A stretch of 64,000 bases of DNA from Lithodes maja (taxonomy: Eukaryota; Arthropoda; Malacostraca; Decapoda; Lithodidae). Location: contig JBAKBP010004270.1 in the NCBI GenBank assembly GCA_037953745.1, positions 62,001-126,000 of the forward strand, written 5' to 3'. This document shows, one piece after another, positions 32,427 to 42,199 of this stretch; positions within the stretch are counted from its first letter, which is position 1, and the number at the start of each line of letters is the position of its first letter. The notes below the pieces were generated by a model. That model had not been told where the DNA came from. It searched no databases and saw only the letters and a list, made by a program, of their open reading frames with translations. Position numbers and translations under genes: made by a program.

Positions 32427-33422
32427 TTAAGATAAGTTGATCACGAAGCATTGGTTGGCTTTCATATTGCCGCTTCCTATAATTATTAGTGTTCTGGTGC
32501 CATTGAGAGTAGAGCATGCACGAATGAGGGCTTTTTGCCTATACCATTCTGCACTGTTCTAAGCTCGTTGTTTGTCTTTGAGGTACGCCAGGAGAACGCT
32601 TAATACTTCGGTATTAAGGTTTCTTAAGAGAGCTACCCTTCCCTATAACGTAATATTTGACGCACAGACTTGAGATTTGCACTAGGCTATGCGGCATGCC
32701 ATGCGCACCAGTATCTCGTATCATTGACTCTAGCTAGACTTTATCAATCATAGTAGACATTAAGTATATTAACCCAATTACTCTTTTTATGCATACCCAT
32801 TTATTATTACACAAGCATTTTGCAGCCTAGTTTGATGTATGGAGACACAAACGACTTAGACTCTTTTTGTTGATAGGAATACTGCATTGTCGTGGCGATT
32901 ATTATTGTTGTAGTGTTTAGGATATTCTTGGCTCCGACGGCATTATATATTCTGCCTTTTTGTGTGCATAGCCTGCACGAGCATTGTTCCGCTGCCTGCC
33001 TTTTTGGGTTCCATTTCCGATACGAGCATCTTTATAGCATCTAACATTTAAAGAAGATTCCTTGTTAGTGTTGAAGGACTTTAGTGCACTTTCTTTCATG
33101 CAGGAGTGCCTGACATTTATTGATTAAAGTAACGTAAGCTGTAACTTCTCTTACCACCTTACTTTGCATACCATAACCAAGCACCTTCGGTTATAGGTAG
33201 TAATAGGCTGTTTTCACATAACATTAAGCCTAGAGTAGACGCACATTTATTGAGAGTTTGATAGCCTATTATTGCATATAGAACTCTGTAGAGTATTTGT
33301 GTTCTTTGTTCACTGGGAATATACATCAGAGGTTGGATCTAGCGCTTTCCGTTGTAGCATTTATGCCATTACTAGTCCAATGAATAAGAACCCTGATATA
33401 TTTAAACCTCAGTCGTAACAAA

Positions 33423-33435
33423 TGGCGACCTTACC
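33423..33435 (+). promoter_or_regulatory. Primer-binding-site-like sequence
   Basis: TGGCGACCTTACC begins two bases after the 5' LTR. TGG is complementary to a tRNA CCA end. TGGCGACC resembles the start of the tRNA-Arg-type primer sites of some insect Gypsy elements, a family resemblance only. Confidence 0.55.
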
Positions 33436-33638
33436 TAGGATTTGGTGAACCTACATTTATTAGCAGGGAACATTTGTTGTTTTGGGGAATATTTTGCGGG
33501 GATCAGCAAGAATATTTTTTTTTTTGCAACATAGTATAGCACTTGAGTATTTCCGAGAATTGTTGTGTGTATATCGAGGTATAAGAGTTTGGGGAGCTTC
33601 TTTTCTGAATATTGTGGTGATAAATTTTTGTGAGCATC

Positions 33639-35537
33639 ATGTCTTATACCGGATCAGAGGAGAATGGAGACACAGTACGTAATGTCGAGACTGAGGAACA
33701 GCAGTATGGTGAAATGGTTAATCAGGGTGGGTTGCCCCTGGGGGGACCACCGGTAATTTTAAACCGTAACCGTGCTCCTGATCAGTCTGTCTCGCACTTA
33801 TGGAAACTGGTTCCGGTGTTTGATGAGAGTGGGGTAACAGAATTTTTCGCACGCTTTGAGAAGAAGTGCCAGGAACACCAGTGGCCAGAGAATAAATGGG
33901 CAGCACTTGTATCCTCTAGATTAAGAGGCAAGGGTCTTAAAGCCTACGATGCCTTACCTTTGGAGTCGTGTAGTGTGTATGAGGATCTCAAGGAGGCTGT
34001 CCTGAGGGCTTACGAACTGCAACCAGAAACGTACCGTTTGAAGTTCCGGGGTGTAACTAAGGGAAGAGATAGCACCTTTTTGGAACACGCCCGGGACTTG
34101 TCCGATGCTATGGGGAACTGGCTCCGATCTGAGAAGGTCACAACATTTGATGAAATTAAGCAGTTAATGATGTTGGAGCAGTTCTTTAAGAGCACGGGCA
34201 GTGATCTAACTTTGAACTTGAAGGAGAAAAACCCAAGAACTCTAGTCGAAGCAGCAGAAATGGCTGATCGACGGCTGTCGTTGATTCGGGGTTGCGGGTC
34301 CTCACAGAAGTACGATGTAAGTGCTAAGGACCGTTATCCTCCCCCTCCCCGTAACAATGACACATTTAAACAGAAGAGCCATGAAACTAAAACTGAATCC
34401 AAACCTTACACCACACCGTATGTGAAAAGTCAGGGGCCTTTTACATCACAGTATAAGCCAAAACCGAAATTTATGTGTTTTAGTTGCCACAAGGAGGGTC
34501 ATAAGGCAAATGAGTGCCCTAGTCGACCTCCTCCGGCAGCCGTGTCTTTTGCTCACGGCATTGGAGTGTTCAAGAGGACATCAGAGTTTGTTAGAGGCAT
34601 TTCTTCCGAGGTAAATACACTGCCAGTGCAGAAGGATCCGGAAGGCTTATTCCCTGTCTGTGATGCCTTTAGTGACCACAGGGGACTCGGTTGTGTGGAG
34701 TGGGGGGGTAGAAGACATGAGGTGAGAATTTTGCGTGACACTGGGGCATCGCAAACACTGTTGAGAAATTTCACTGGTAAACCTGTCAATTCGGCGCGGG
34801 TGGTTGTGGTTCAGGGAGTTAATGCGACAAGGTCATACCCGCTTGTAAGAATGAAGGTGGAAGTTGATGGTGTGACTCGTGACCTGGATGTGGGAATTGT
34901 GGAGAAGTTACCTGTTGGGGGCGTCGACCTCCTTCTTGGCAACGACTTTGCGGGGCCTACTTCTGAGGCTCCACCCTTAGTCGTTGTCGAGAAGCCGGCC
35001 GACGTGAGTAGGGAGGAGCAGGAGTGGGTTGAGAAGTGTCCGGTGCAGCCTATGGCGTGTGTTGTCACCGGAGATTCTGCATCCAGGGAGTCACATTCTG
35101 GTCAACAGTCTTTAGATCAGCGGAGGAAGGGTACCGGGAAGGGGTTGAAAGTTGATGCGGTTGAGAGTTTAGTATCAACGGACCTTCTCGGGGACTCATT
35201 ATTAGGACCACATTTCGAGTCTGGAGAAGACCCAGTAACTGTTCCTGAAGGGGCAGAGGATGGGCTTAAAAAGACGAAAGAGTTGAAGGAGGACAGTGAT
35301 GCACAGTCGGGAGATGTAGCAACAAGGTACCCTGACGTGTACCCTATGAGAAATGGGTCGGCAAAGACGGTGGTCCGAAGCTTGCTAGTGTATTTTTCCC
35401 GGTATGGTTACCCGCAGGGGATTCAGTCAGTCCAGGGACCCAACTTCACTTCTAGCCTCTTGGTTCAAGCAATGCCGCAGCATGAGATTGTTGGGGTTGT
35501 GTCATCTGCGTATCATCCGGAGAGCCAGGAGTGTTAG
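33639..35537 (+). pseudogene. LTR element gag-protease-integrase (partial)
   Basis: The first ATG in frame is 33639. Gag shows a helical capsid-like region (FFARFEKKCQEHQWPE, FLEHARDLSDAMGNWL) and a CCHC knuckle CFSCHKEGHKANEC at 34474-34517. Protease follows with RDTGASQTL (Asp-Thr-Gly at 34737) and VDLLLGNDF. A variable spacer leads directly to DVATRYPDV, the first catalytic Asp region of integrase, so the zinc-binding N-terminus of integrase is missing. The second catalytic Asp is Val (GTC at 35430-35432). The frame ends at a stop caused by a one-base shift just before the third catalytic residue. Confidence 0.88.
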
Positions 35538-36652
35538 AGCAATGGCACTCAGCCTTGAAATCTGTGCTTCGTTGTTGTTGCTTTGAGAGTGGGAGGGATT
35601 GGGATCTTGGCCTGCCATGTGTTTTGTTTGCTGTGTGGGAGGTACCTGGGGAGAGTTTGGGATTCAGCCCTAATGAGCTCGTCTTTGGACACCGTGTCAG
35701 AGGGCCTCTCCATATGGTTGAAGAAGTATGGGAGGGCGCAGAAAAATCTTGTTCTATGCTCAAGTGTGTCCTCAACAGTCGAGAACGGATGTGGCGCAGT
35801 CTGGAGTTGGCTGGCCGTAATTTGACTAGCTCTCAGGCCCTCAGGAAGGACAGGTACGACCTCAAGGTTGAACTCAGGGAGTTTCACGTGGGTCAGGAGG
35901 TGTTGATTCTACGGCCCCTTGTAGGTCACCCCTTATCCGCGAAGTACGCTGGTCCTTATAGGGTGGTGGAGGAGCTATCAGACCTGGATTACTTGGTAGC
36001 CACTCCAGACAGACGGAAGCGCAATCAGTTATGTCATGTTAATCCCATGAAGGAGTATGGGAGGCACCCCCCTGAGCCTCTCACTGTGCCTGTGATGACG
36101 TTTAGCAGTCAAGGTGGAGAAGGAGAACGGGACAGTCAAGCTCAGGTGGAGGATAACTGGAAGGATAAGAAGTTCAAATGGGCGCCTGAGTGTGAGAAGG
36201 TGTTTAGAGAAGTAAACCACCTGTTGTGCACTCACCCGATCCTCAGGGCCCCTGACTTTAGCCTACCTTTCCAACTAGCAACGGAGGCTAGTGGTGTGGG
36301 GGCTGGTGCCGTCCTGGTGGAAAAGGACGATGATGGGCTGGAGCATCCTGTTAGTTTCTGCTCGGAGAAGTACAATTCGGCCCAGGGGAGCTGCTCTGTT
36401 GTCGAGGAGGAGCTGCTGGCGGTTGTGCTTGCGCTGGGGCATTTCGAGGTCTATGTTCCAGCCTATGGTCCGGTCGTTGTAGTTTACCCAGATCATCACC
36501 CTCTCAAGTTCTTGGACCAGTTTCACAATCGGAATATGAGGCTGAGCAGGTGGTCACTAAGGTTACTGGTATATAACCTGGACATACGCCATATTGCCGG
36601 TTGTGACAACGTGGTTGCAGATGGTCGTTCAAGGGTATATGATCCTGGGTAG
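35531..36652 (+). pseudogene. LTR element integrase C-terminus followed by RNase H
   Basis: After the frameshift the frame reads LEQWHSALKSVLR (third catalytic Glu region) and the GPY-type integrase end (KYAGPYRVVEEL, CHVNPMKEYG). From about 36165 it runs into an RNase H-like domain: KFKWAPECEKVF, QLATEASGVGAGAVLV (first catalytic Asp replaced by Glu), VVEEELLAVVLAL, YPDHHPLKFL and DNVVADGRSR. No RT palm lies between protease and RNase H. Most Gypsy elements are RT-RNaseH-integrase; this copy is the reverse. It may be a Gmr1-like order with deletions or a rearranged copy. Confidence 0.85.
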
Positions 36653-37119
36653 ATTGACACACGGGTAGCCTCCTGCTTTAGTTTGAATAGTATTTTGCGC
36701 TTGGTGCTTGCTGGCACGCGGTTGTAGCCCAGCGTATTGGGTCGTAAAGCAGGAGTTGAGCGTTTGGTATAGAAGAAAAAAACTAGGCTTGCCCCTATAG
36801 TGCAGCCGAAATAAACAAATTAAAAACATAAAAATCAAATAAAAACTCTTTCTTTGATAGTTGAATTTTTTCAGTATGTTATAGCAGTAATTCAGAGTTG
36901 CACTCCTCTCAGAATGCTGGGCTAGAGAAGCTCGCTCTTGAGGAGCATAACTACATATAATTTAACCTATTGTGTTGGGGAGGGTTATAATTTTGTAAAA
37001 TGTTTTGTTGAGGAACTGTGCCAGATATTTTACTGCCGCTGGGTGATGGGAAGTAGAGATATAGCATGGGTTCTAACCATCAGATTTTTGTGAGCCTTGG
37101 GGCCTCTGAGAAAAATCTT

Positions 37120-37127
37120 GGGGGGGG
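37120..37127 (+). promoter_or_regulatory. Polypurine tract
   Basis: GGGGGGGG immediately before the 3' LTR, the position of the plus-strand primer in LTR elements. Confidence 0.65.
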
Positions 37128-38918
37128 TGTGACGTTAACCACTCCGTTAGAACCGCATGGCTTGTCCTACAGTGACTCGCTAGGATTGCCATGGCAGTGG
37201 ATGGGGCTACAGTTTATGTATTAGAGTGTGCTTTATTTCATATGAAAGCTCGTGTCATGGGCAGTCCAGAAAGGCTCTTTGTTTTCACCCATGTCAAGGC
37301 TTTCTATATTTAATTGTAAAGTATATGTTTTATCATTAACTAGTAATGATGGGATCTGGGAGAGAGAGAGAGAGTAGAACAGAGTGAGAGGGGCGCGCGC
37401 AGTGTTTTTGCCCCGCTAGATGACGTCACGGCTGGCTGCCTCGTGGGGGTTGGTTGCGGGAGGTCCTTACCATGTTGCTATCTTCTTTACTAGTGGCTAG
37501 AGGACTTGTTACCGCTTTACTTTGCGCGGTGAAAACTAGTCCCGGTATATATACAGGTTCCTCGCCACTCTCTCCCTCAGATCTGGTTTCTAGAACGCAT
37601 CCCTCTTTTTCCCTTGGATATCTGTACCCCTCTCCGCATCTGAGAACCTGTTCCTCTGCCTATCTCTCTCATTTTCCATATCTTTCACCACCTTTTATTA
37701 ACATTATATCCCCTCTGGTTAACTCTGCAAAATCAGCTTCATGCTGGCCAGTTGTATTGTGCATTAAAGTCTGATATAACCTATGTATGTTTAGTTGTTA
37801 AGATAAGTTGATCACAAAGCATTGGTTGGCTTTCATATTGCCGCTTCCTATAATTATTAGTGTTCTGCTGGATTAGATAATGCTAGACTAGGGGTCTGAT
37901 ATTATAAGCAATTGTTTCCTATGAGTGCTGGCTTTAGTAAAAAGCTGCACGACATACCTGAGAACTGGAGTTGATTGAGTAAATTCTAGTCTGTGTGCCA
38001 TTGAGAGTAGAGCATGCACGAATGAGGGCTTTTTGCCTATACCATTCTGCACTGTTCTAAGCTCGTTGTTTGTCTTTGAGGTACGCCAGGAGAACGCTTA
38101 ATACTTCGGTATTAAGGTTTCTCAAGAGAGCTACCCTTCCCTATAACGTAATATTTGACGCACAGACTTGAGATTTGCACTAGGCTATGCGGCATGCCAT
38201 GCGCACCAGTATCTCGTATCATTGACTCTAGCTAGACTTTATCAATCATAGTAGACATTAAGTATATTAACCCAATTACTCTTTTTATGCATACCCATTT
38301 ATTATTACACAAGCATTTCGCAGCCTAGTTTGATGTATGGAGACACAAACGACTTAGGCTCTTTTTGTTGATAGGAATACTGCATTGTCGTGGCAATTAT
38401 TATTGTTGTAGTGTTTAGGATATTCTTGGCTACGACGGCATTATATATTCTGCCTTTTTGTGTGCATAGCCTGCACGAGCATTGTTCCGCTGCCTGCCTT
38501 TTTGGGTTCCATTTCCGATATGAGCATCTTTATAGCATCTAACATTAAAGAAGATTCCTTGTTAGTGTTGAAGGACTTTAGTGCACTTTCTTTCATGCAG
38601 GAGTGCCTGACATTTATTGATTAAAGTAACATAAGTTGTAACTTCTCTTACCACCTTACTTTGCATACCATAACCAAGCACCTTCGGTTATAGGTAGTAA
38701 TAGGCTGTTTTTACATAACATTAAGCCTAGAGTAGACGCACATTTATTGAGAGTTTGATAGCCTATTATTGCATATAGAACTCTGTAGAGTATTTTGTAT
38801 TCTTTGTTCACTGGGAATATACATCAGAGGTTGGATCTAGCGCTTTCCGTTGTAGCATTTATGCCATTACTAGTCCAATGAATAAGAACCCTGATATATT
38901 TAAACCTCAGTCGTAACA
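37128..38918 (+). repeat. 3' LTR
   Basis: 1791 bp. It matches 31123-33420 closely, without the F1 MITE and with an additional 128-bp segment near 37868-37996. The TATA-like site is at 37546-37553. Confidence 0.93.
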
Positions 38919-38922
38919 AGTG

Positions 38923-39910
38923 CTTGGATTTGTTGTGTGATGTCTTGTGTGTGGGGTGCTGGGGAGTGTTTCAGTATGTCGCGTTGTCTGATGAGGTTTT
39001 GAATTTCTGGTGTGAAGTTGGGGTTGTCTTTTTCTGTTACCTCTTGGAATGTGTTTCTTGTCAGCGTTTTGGATAGTTTTATTGAGTATGTGTACAGCAT
39101 TGTTGATGTTAGTGATGGGTGTACTGTTTAGAGTTGTGAAGTGTTGTTCTGTCTCATTGGTGAATGCTTCCCAGTTAGCTCTTTTATAATTGGTGTATGT
39201 GTGTTTGTGGCTAGCTGGGGTGAGTCTGGTTTTGGTGGTGATAATGATCGGGAGGTGGTCAGAGCCTAAGGTTCTGACCACCCTCCAGGATGTTGTGGGG
39301 GCGAGTTCTGGGGAGCAAAAGGTGATGTCTGGAGATGATGGGTTATAGAGGGCTTGGTGAGGAATATGGGTATGTTGATGGATGTCGTTAAGGATGATGA
39401 GGTTATCAGTTTGGTTTTGTAGTACCAGCCCTCTGTCTGTGTCGGGGTTGTCGACAAACCAGGCCGACGTCTTGGCGTTGAAGTCACCACCCAGGATGAT
39501 GTGTGGGGTGTTTGTGATGTGTTGTAAGTGTGGTCTGTATTCATTTGGTACTGTAGGGGATGTATGTATTTATGATGGTTATGTTGGAGTTGTTGCCAGT
39601 GCATATTTTAATTGATTGTATTTCTGTTGTGTTATCATTTGGGGGGAGGAGGGATTTGGTTTGTACACTGGTAACTATGTATGATATTTCTTTGTGTACC
39701 AGGGTGATGAGTCCACCGCCTCCGCCGACAGCCCGGTCTTGTCTGATGGTGGTGAAATCTTGAAATGTGGGTGTTTTTTGTGTTGTGCGGAGTTTTGTTT
39801 CTTGTAAGATGGCAATGTGTATGTTGTGTTGTTTGATGAAGTGTGAGAGTTTGTGTTTCTTTGTGTTGATGCCATCTATGTTCAATTGGAGAATGTTAAT
39901 GTTATGTGCA
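38923..39910 (-). pseudogene. LINE APE-type endonuclease
   Basis: The minus strand reads INILQLNIDGINTKKH, then AILQETKL (catalytic Glu), the VGGGGGLI strand, IINTYIP, then after a frame break GGDFNAKTSAW, SSPDITFCSPE and RTLGSDHLPII (Asp-His pair). All hallmark APE endonuclease motifs are present, split over two frames by a small indel near 39550. A linker follows to the point where the LTR element inserted. One more frame break occurs near 39080. Confidence 0.87.
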
Positions 39911-40107
39911 CGATGTATGTTGGGTGCTGCTGCATGAGGAGGGGGTGGGGGTGGGGGTGAGGGAGGGGCTGGGGGTTGGGATGGGTGAGGTGGGGGTGGG
40001 GATTGGGGAGCAGGAGATGGGGGTTGGAATGGATTAGGATGGGGTGTGGTGTGTTGAGTTGAGGATGTGGATGGTATGGGAAGGTTAGGGAGGAGAGGTG
40101 GACGGGT

Positions 40108-40524
40108 TTAAGAGGGGGGAGTGGATGATATGGGAAGGTTAGGTGGGTTGAGGAGGAGAGGTGGATGGGTTTTAGGCGAGGGATTTGACTGGGAGAGGGA
40201 GGGGCATGAGGAACAGGTCCAGGTGTTCGTGTAGTGTTTCTTGGAGGCAAGTGTTGTGCAGGTGAAGTGGGTCCAGTTCCTGCATGAATTGCAGAGAACT
40301 GAACCCTCAGTGTGGCGACTTGAAGTGATGGGTTTTGAGCAAGTTGGACATATGTATGTGTAGCTGGGTCCTGGGTTGCTCTCAATGTCTCCAGCTAGAA
40401 GAAGTCTTTGAGAAATGACAGCCGGAGAGTCATTTCTCGGTGTAGGGAAAACTGTGTGATGTGTGTGTGTGTGTGGTGTGAGAGGTGTGGAAATTCCCGG
40501 CGCGACCGAAGCCGCTCCAAGGAC
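40108..40524 (-). CDS. LINE ORF1-type region: 2A-like motif and PHD-type zinc finger
   Basis: The minus strand reads RLLLAGDIESNPGPS, a full match to the 2A consensus DxExNPGP (40366-40389). Directly after it comes a C4HC3 zinc finger: C-x2-C (CPTC), C-x2-C (CNSC), H-x2-C (HFTC) and C-x2-C (CSSC), with PHD-like spacing. A Pro/Ser/His-rich linker follows. 2A sequences make ribosomes skip one peptide bond before the last Pro and are known in some APE-type LINEs. The only in-frame ATG (40542-40540) lies beyond the target duplication boundary. Confidence 0.82.
   Translation of the reverse strand, partial: VLGAASVAPGISTPLTPHTHTHHTVFPTPRNDSPAVISQRLLLAGDIESNPGPSYTYICPTCSKPITSSRHTEGSVLCNSCRNWTHFTCTTLASKKHYTNTWTCSSCPSLSQSNPSPKTHPPLLLNPPNLPISSTPPS
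40366..40389 (-). other. 2A-like ribosome-skipping motif DIESNPGP
   Basis: The eight codons encode D-I-E-S-N-P-G-P, preceded by hydrophobic RLLLAG. The expected break is between the last Gly and Pro, which would release an N-terminal peptide from the zinc-finger protein. Activity is inferred from the motif. Confidence 0.8.
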
Positions 40525-40536
40525 TCCTGTACGAGT
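40525..40536. repeat. LINE target-site duplication, right
   Basis: TCCTGTACGAGT, identical to 28958-28969. Confidence 0.9.
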
Positions 40537-40954
40537 AGGCATAATTGCCCGAAATTGCCTTCATTCCCTGCTCATTTTCATGCATAAGCAAAAGCCAGAG
40601 CGTAATACAATTATGTATTCGTGAAAGTACGGTAATAGCTTTCAAATTACTCCTGAATCATCCCTGTACGACGTCTGGGTTTCTTGTAAGGATCTTGCAA
40701 ACAAAGGGCAAAATTTCTAAAAATTACCAAATCCGATAGGCGAAATCGCTAAAAATTACCAACTATTTTCTGTTTTCGCTATGTGTGACGCTGCACATAA
40801 GTGAGCTCTCTCACACAAACCTCAGTGTTGTGGCGGGGCCTGTAGGCTCCGGCTGACGTCCATCCGTGCTGCTTGCAACAGCCGGCCTGGCTCACAGGCT
40901 ACAAAATAGCCGGAAAATCGTCTCCGTCACATGAGGGGCCCCGTGGGAATTGGG
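40537..40954. mobile_element. TTAA-flanked MITE, family F3, right piece of a split copy
   Basis: Matches the F3 interior (TTTTCATGCATAA, AGCCAGAGCGTAATACAATTAT) and ends at TTAA 40955-40958. The right half is more diverged than in the other copies. Confidence 0.65.
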
Positions 40955-40958
40955 TTAA

Positions 40959-41409
40959 GAAGTGTGGTTGTTTTGATTATTTGATAGGGTCACCATAAGG
41001 GTAATGGTGTGGCATTTTTTCTGTACAGAAGCTTGGCCTTTTTGGTTGGGGCTTCTTAGGAATGTGACCTTTTTCGTTAGCCATGGAGAAACTGCAGAGG
41101 TACAAATTATTATAAGCAACCTCATGTTAAAAATATCTTATATATTTTTGTTTAGCTTTACTTGGCATTCCTCTTCCTCTATGTATCTAGCAATTTAACC
41201 CCCTCAAACTCCTTATGACGCGATGGTGTGGTAATTACCCCGGGCCAAAAAGCTCTAAAAGACGATCGAGTGATAACTCAAGCGAGCTTGAAATACGCAG
41301 GCGTTTCGTTCATGGTCACCCCTTCGGGGATCAAGGTGTCCGGTAATATATACCGGTAGGCTATAGATAAATTCATTTTTGGGCTATTTCTTCCATTTTA
41401 TTTATCCTG
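40959..41409. other. No recognised gene
   Basis: Mostly AT-rich. It includes a CCTTCGGGGATCAA..CGTCCGG block (41310-41345) that recurs at 43600-43640, so part belongs to the LINE-flank repeat of this region. Confidence 0.45.
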
Positions 41410-41413
41410 TTAA

Positions 41414-41893
41414 CCCTCCAGCCCCGGCTATGTAATATACATATATTCCCCGAAACCCGGGTGTTTTGGCCGAAAAATGTCTACGCCTAAGCTACCATAT
41501 CTTTGTTATTCTGACTGCTTCCGCATTCCCGCGCATCCCGAAGCGTAGATGTGTTTATTACCTGTAGAATGGCGTTAAGTAGAGCTCTCTAAGTCAAGTG
41601 GTTGAGTTGTGATGATGATTTCAGTGGAGATAACTTTATGGCAAAAACAGCCACTTTACACTACTTTTCGATACTTAACAACAACATACAGGCACACACG
41701 AACAAGCGACGCACTCCTTCTTGTGGCCGGAGATGCGGGGCGTCGGTCCAGCCGGCTGTTGTTTACATGCGTCGGACCGACGCCTCGCACACCAAGCTCA
41801 CAGGCTTTCAACCACTGGGCGTTAAAGAGTCCTTCCGGGCAGCTCGTGTATGCTTTTTTATGGGCGTTCAAGAGCCCTTCCGGGAACGAAGGG
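41414..41893. mobile_element. TTAA-flanked MITE, family F5
   Basis: 480 bp between TTAA at 41410-41413 and 41894-41897. The ends CCCTCCAGCCCCGGC and, reverse-complemented, CCCTTCGTTCCCGGA are a degenerate inverted repeat. A GGGCGTT.AAGAG.CCTTCCGGG block is repeated near the right end. The flanks (TTTATCCTG before, GTGCTTGATTGATTT after) match repeat copies near 42060 and 44430 that lack it. Overlapping frames at 41602-41962 are incidental. Confidence 0.72.
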
Positions 41894-42199
41894 TTAAAGT
41901 GCTTGATTGATTTTTGTGCTAATGTAGTTAGTATTTGGTGTAATTTTACATATTTCTGCTAAATCTGAAGAGCACATGCAATTTATTTGTGCATGTTCAG
42001 TAAGTATTGCTGGGGAAAGGGTTAACGTATTCATCTTTTGGGGTATTTATTCTATGTTTTTATCCTGTTTCTGTGATTGATTGAGTTTTGTGCTAATGTA
42101 GTTGGTATTTGGTATAATTTTACATATTTTAGATAAATCAGAAGAGCACATGCAATATATTTGGGCATTTTCAGTCAGTATTGCTGGGGAAACGGTTAA

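Larger units (their letters stand above)
31123..33420 (+). repeat. 5' LTR (interrupted by an F1 MITE)
   Basis: About 1.67 kb once the 628-bp F1 element and one TTAA are removed. TG...CA ends. It lacks the 128-bp CTGGATTAGATAATGC... segment found in the 3' LTR. Confidence 0.93.
31123..38918 (+). mobile_element. Gypsy-type LTR retrotransposon with two LTRs
   Basis: Both LTRs begin TGTGACGTTAACC and end AGTCGTAACA. A 4-bp duplication AGTG flanks the element (31119-31122 and 38919-38922). Internally there are a primer-binding-like site at 33423, gag with a zinc knuckle, an aspartic protease, an N-terminally truncated integrase, an RNase H-like region and a purine run before the 3' LTR. The RT palm is missing and integrase precedes RNase H. 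The LTRs differ mainly by an F1 MITE in the 5' LTR and a 128-bp block present only in the 3' LTR, so the insertion is young. Confidence 0.92.
28970..40524 (-). mobile_element. LINE with 2A-like motif, PHD-type finger, APE endonuclease and RT
   Basis: Flanked by a perfect 12-bp duplication. Without the LTR element inside it (31123-38918 plus the 4-bp duplication) it is about 3.75 kb. On the minus strand the order is: 2A-like GDIESNPGP, PHD-type zinc finger, Pro/His-rich linker, APE-type endonuclease, RT, C-terminal helices, 3' UTR with GGGGCTGTTCGGCCAGGCAGC and an (AAC)n tail. PHD/2A plus APE suggests the CR1 or a related clade; that is inference. The in-frame ATG for the first part lies in flanking DNA, so the 5' end may be truncated. 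Confidence 0.85.

Noticed and set aside
39882..40385. Long Pro/His-rich minus-strand frame as a separate protein
   Set aside because: Its first part is out of frame with the 2A/PHD reading; only its Pro-rich end could be the linker after a frameshift.
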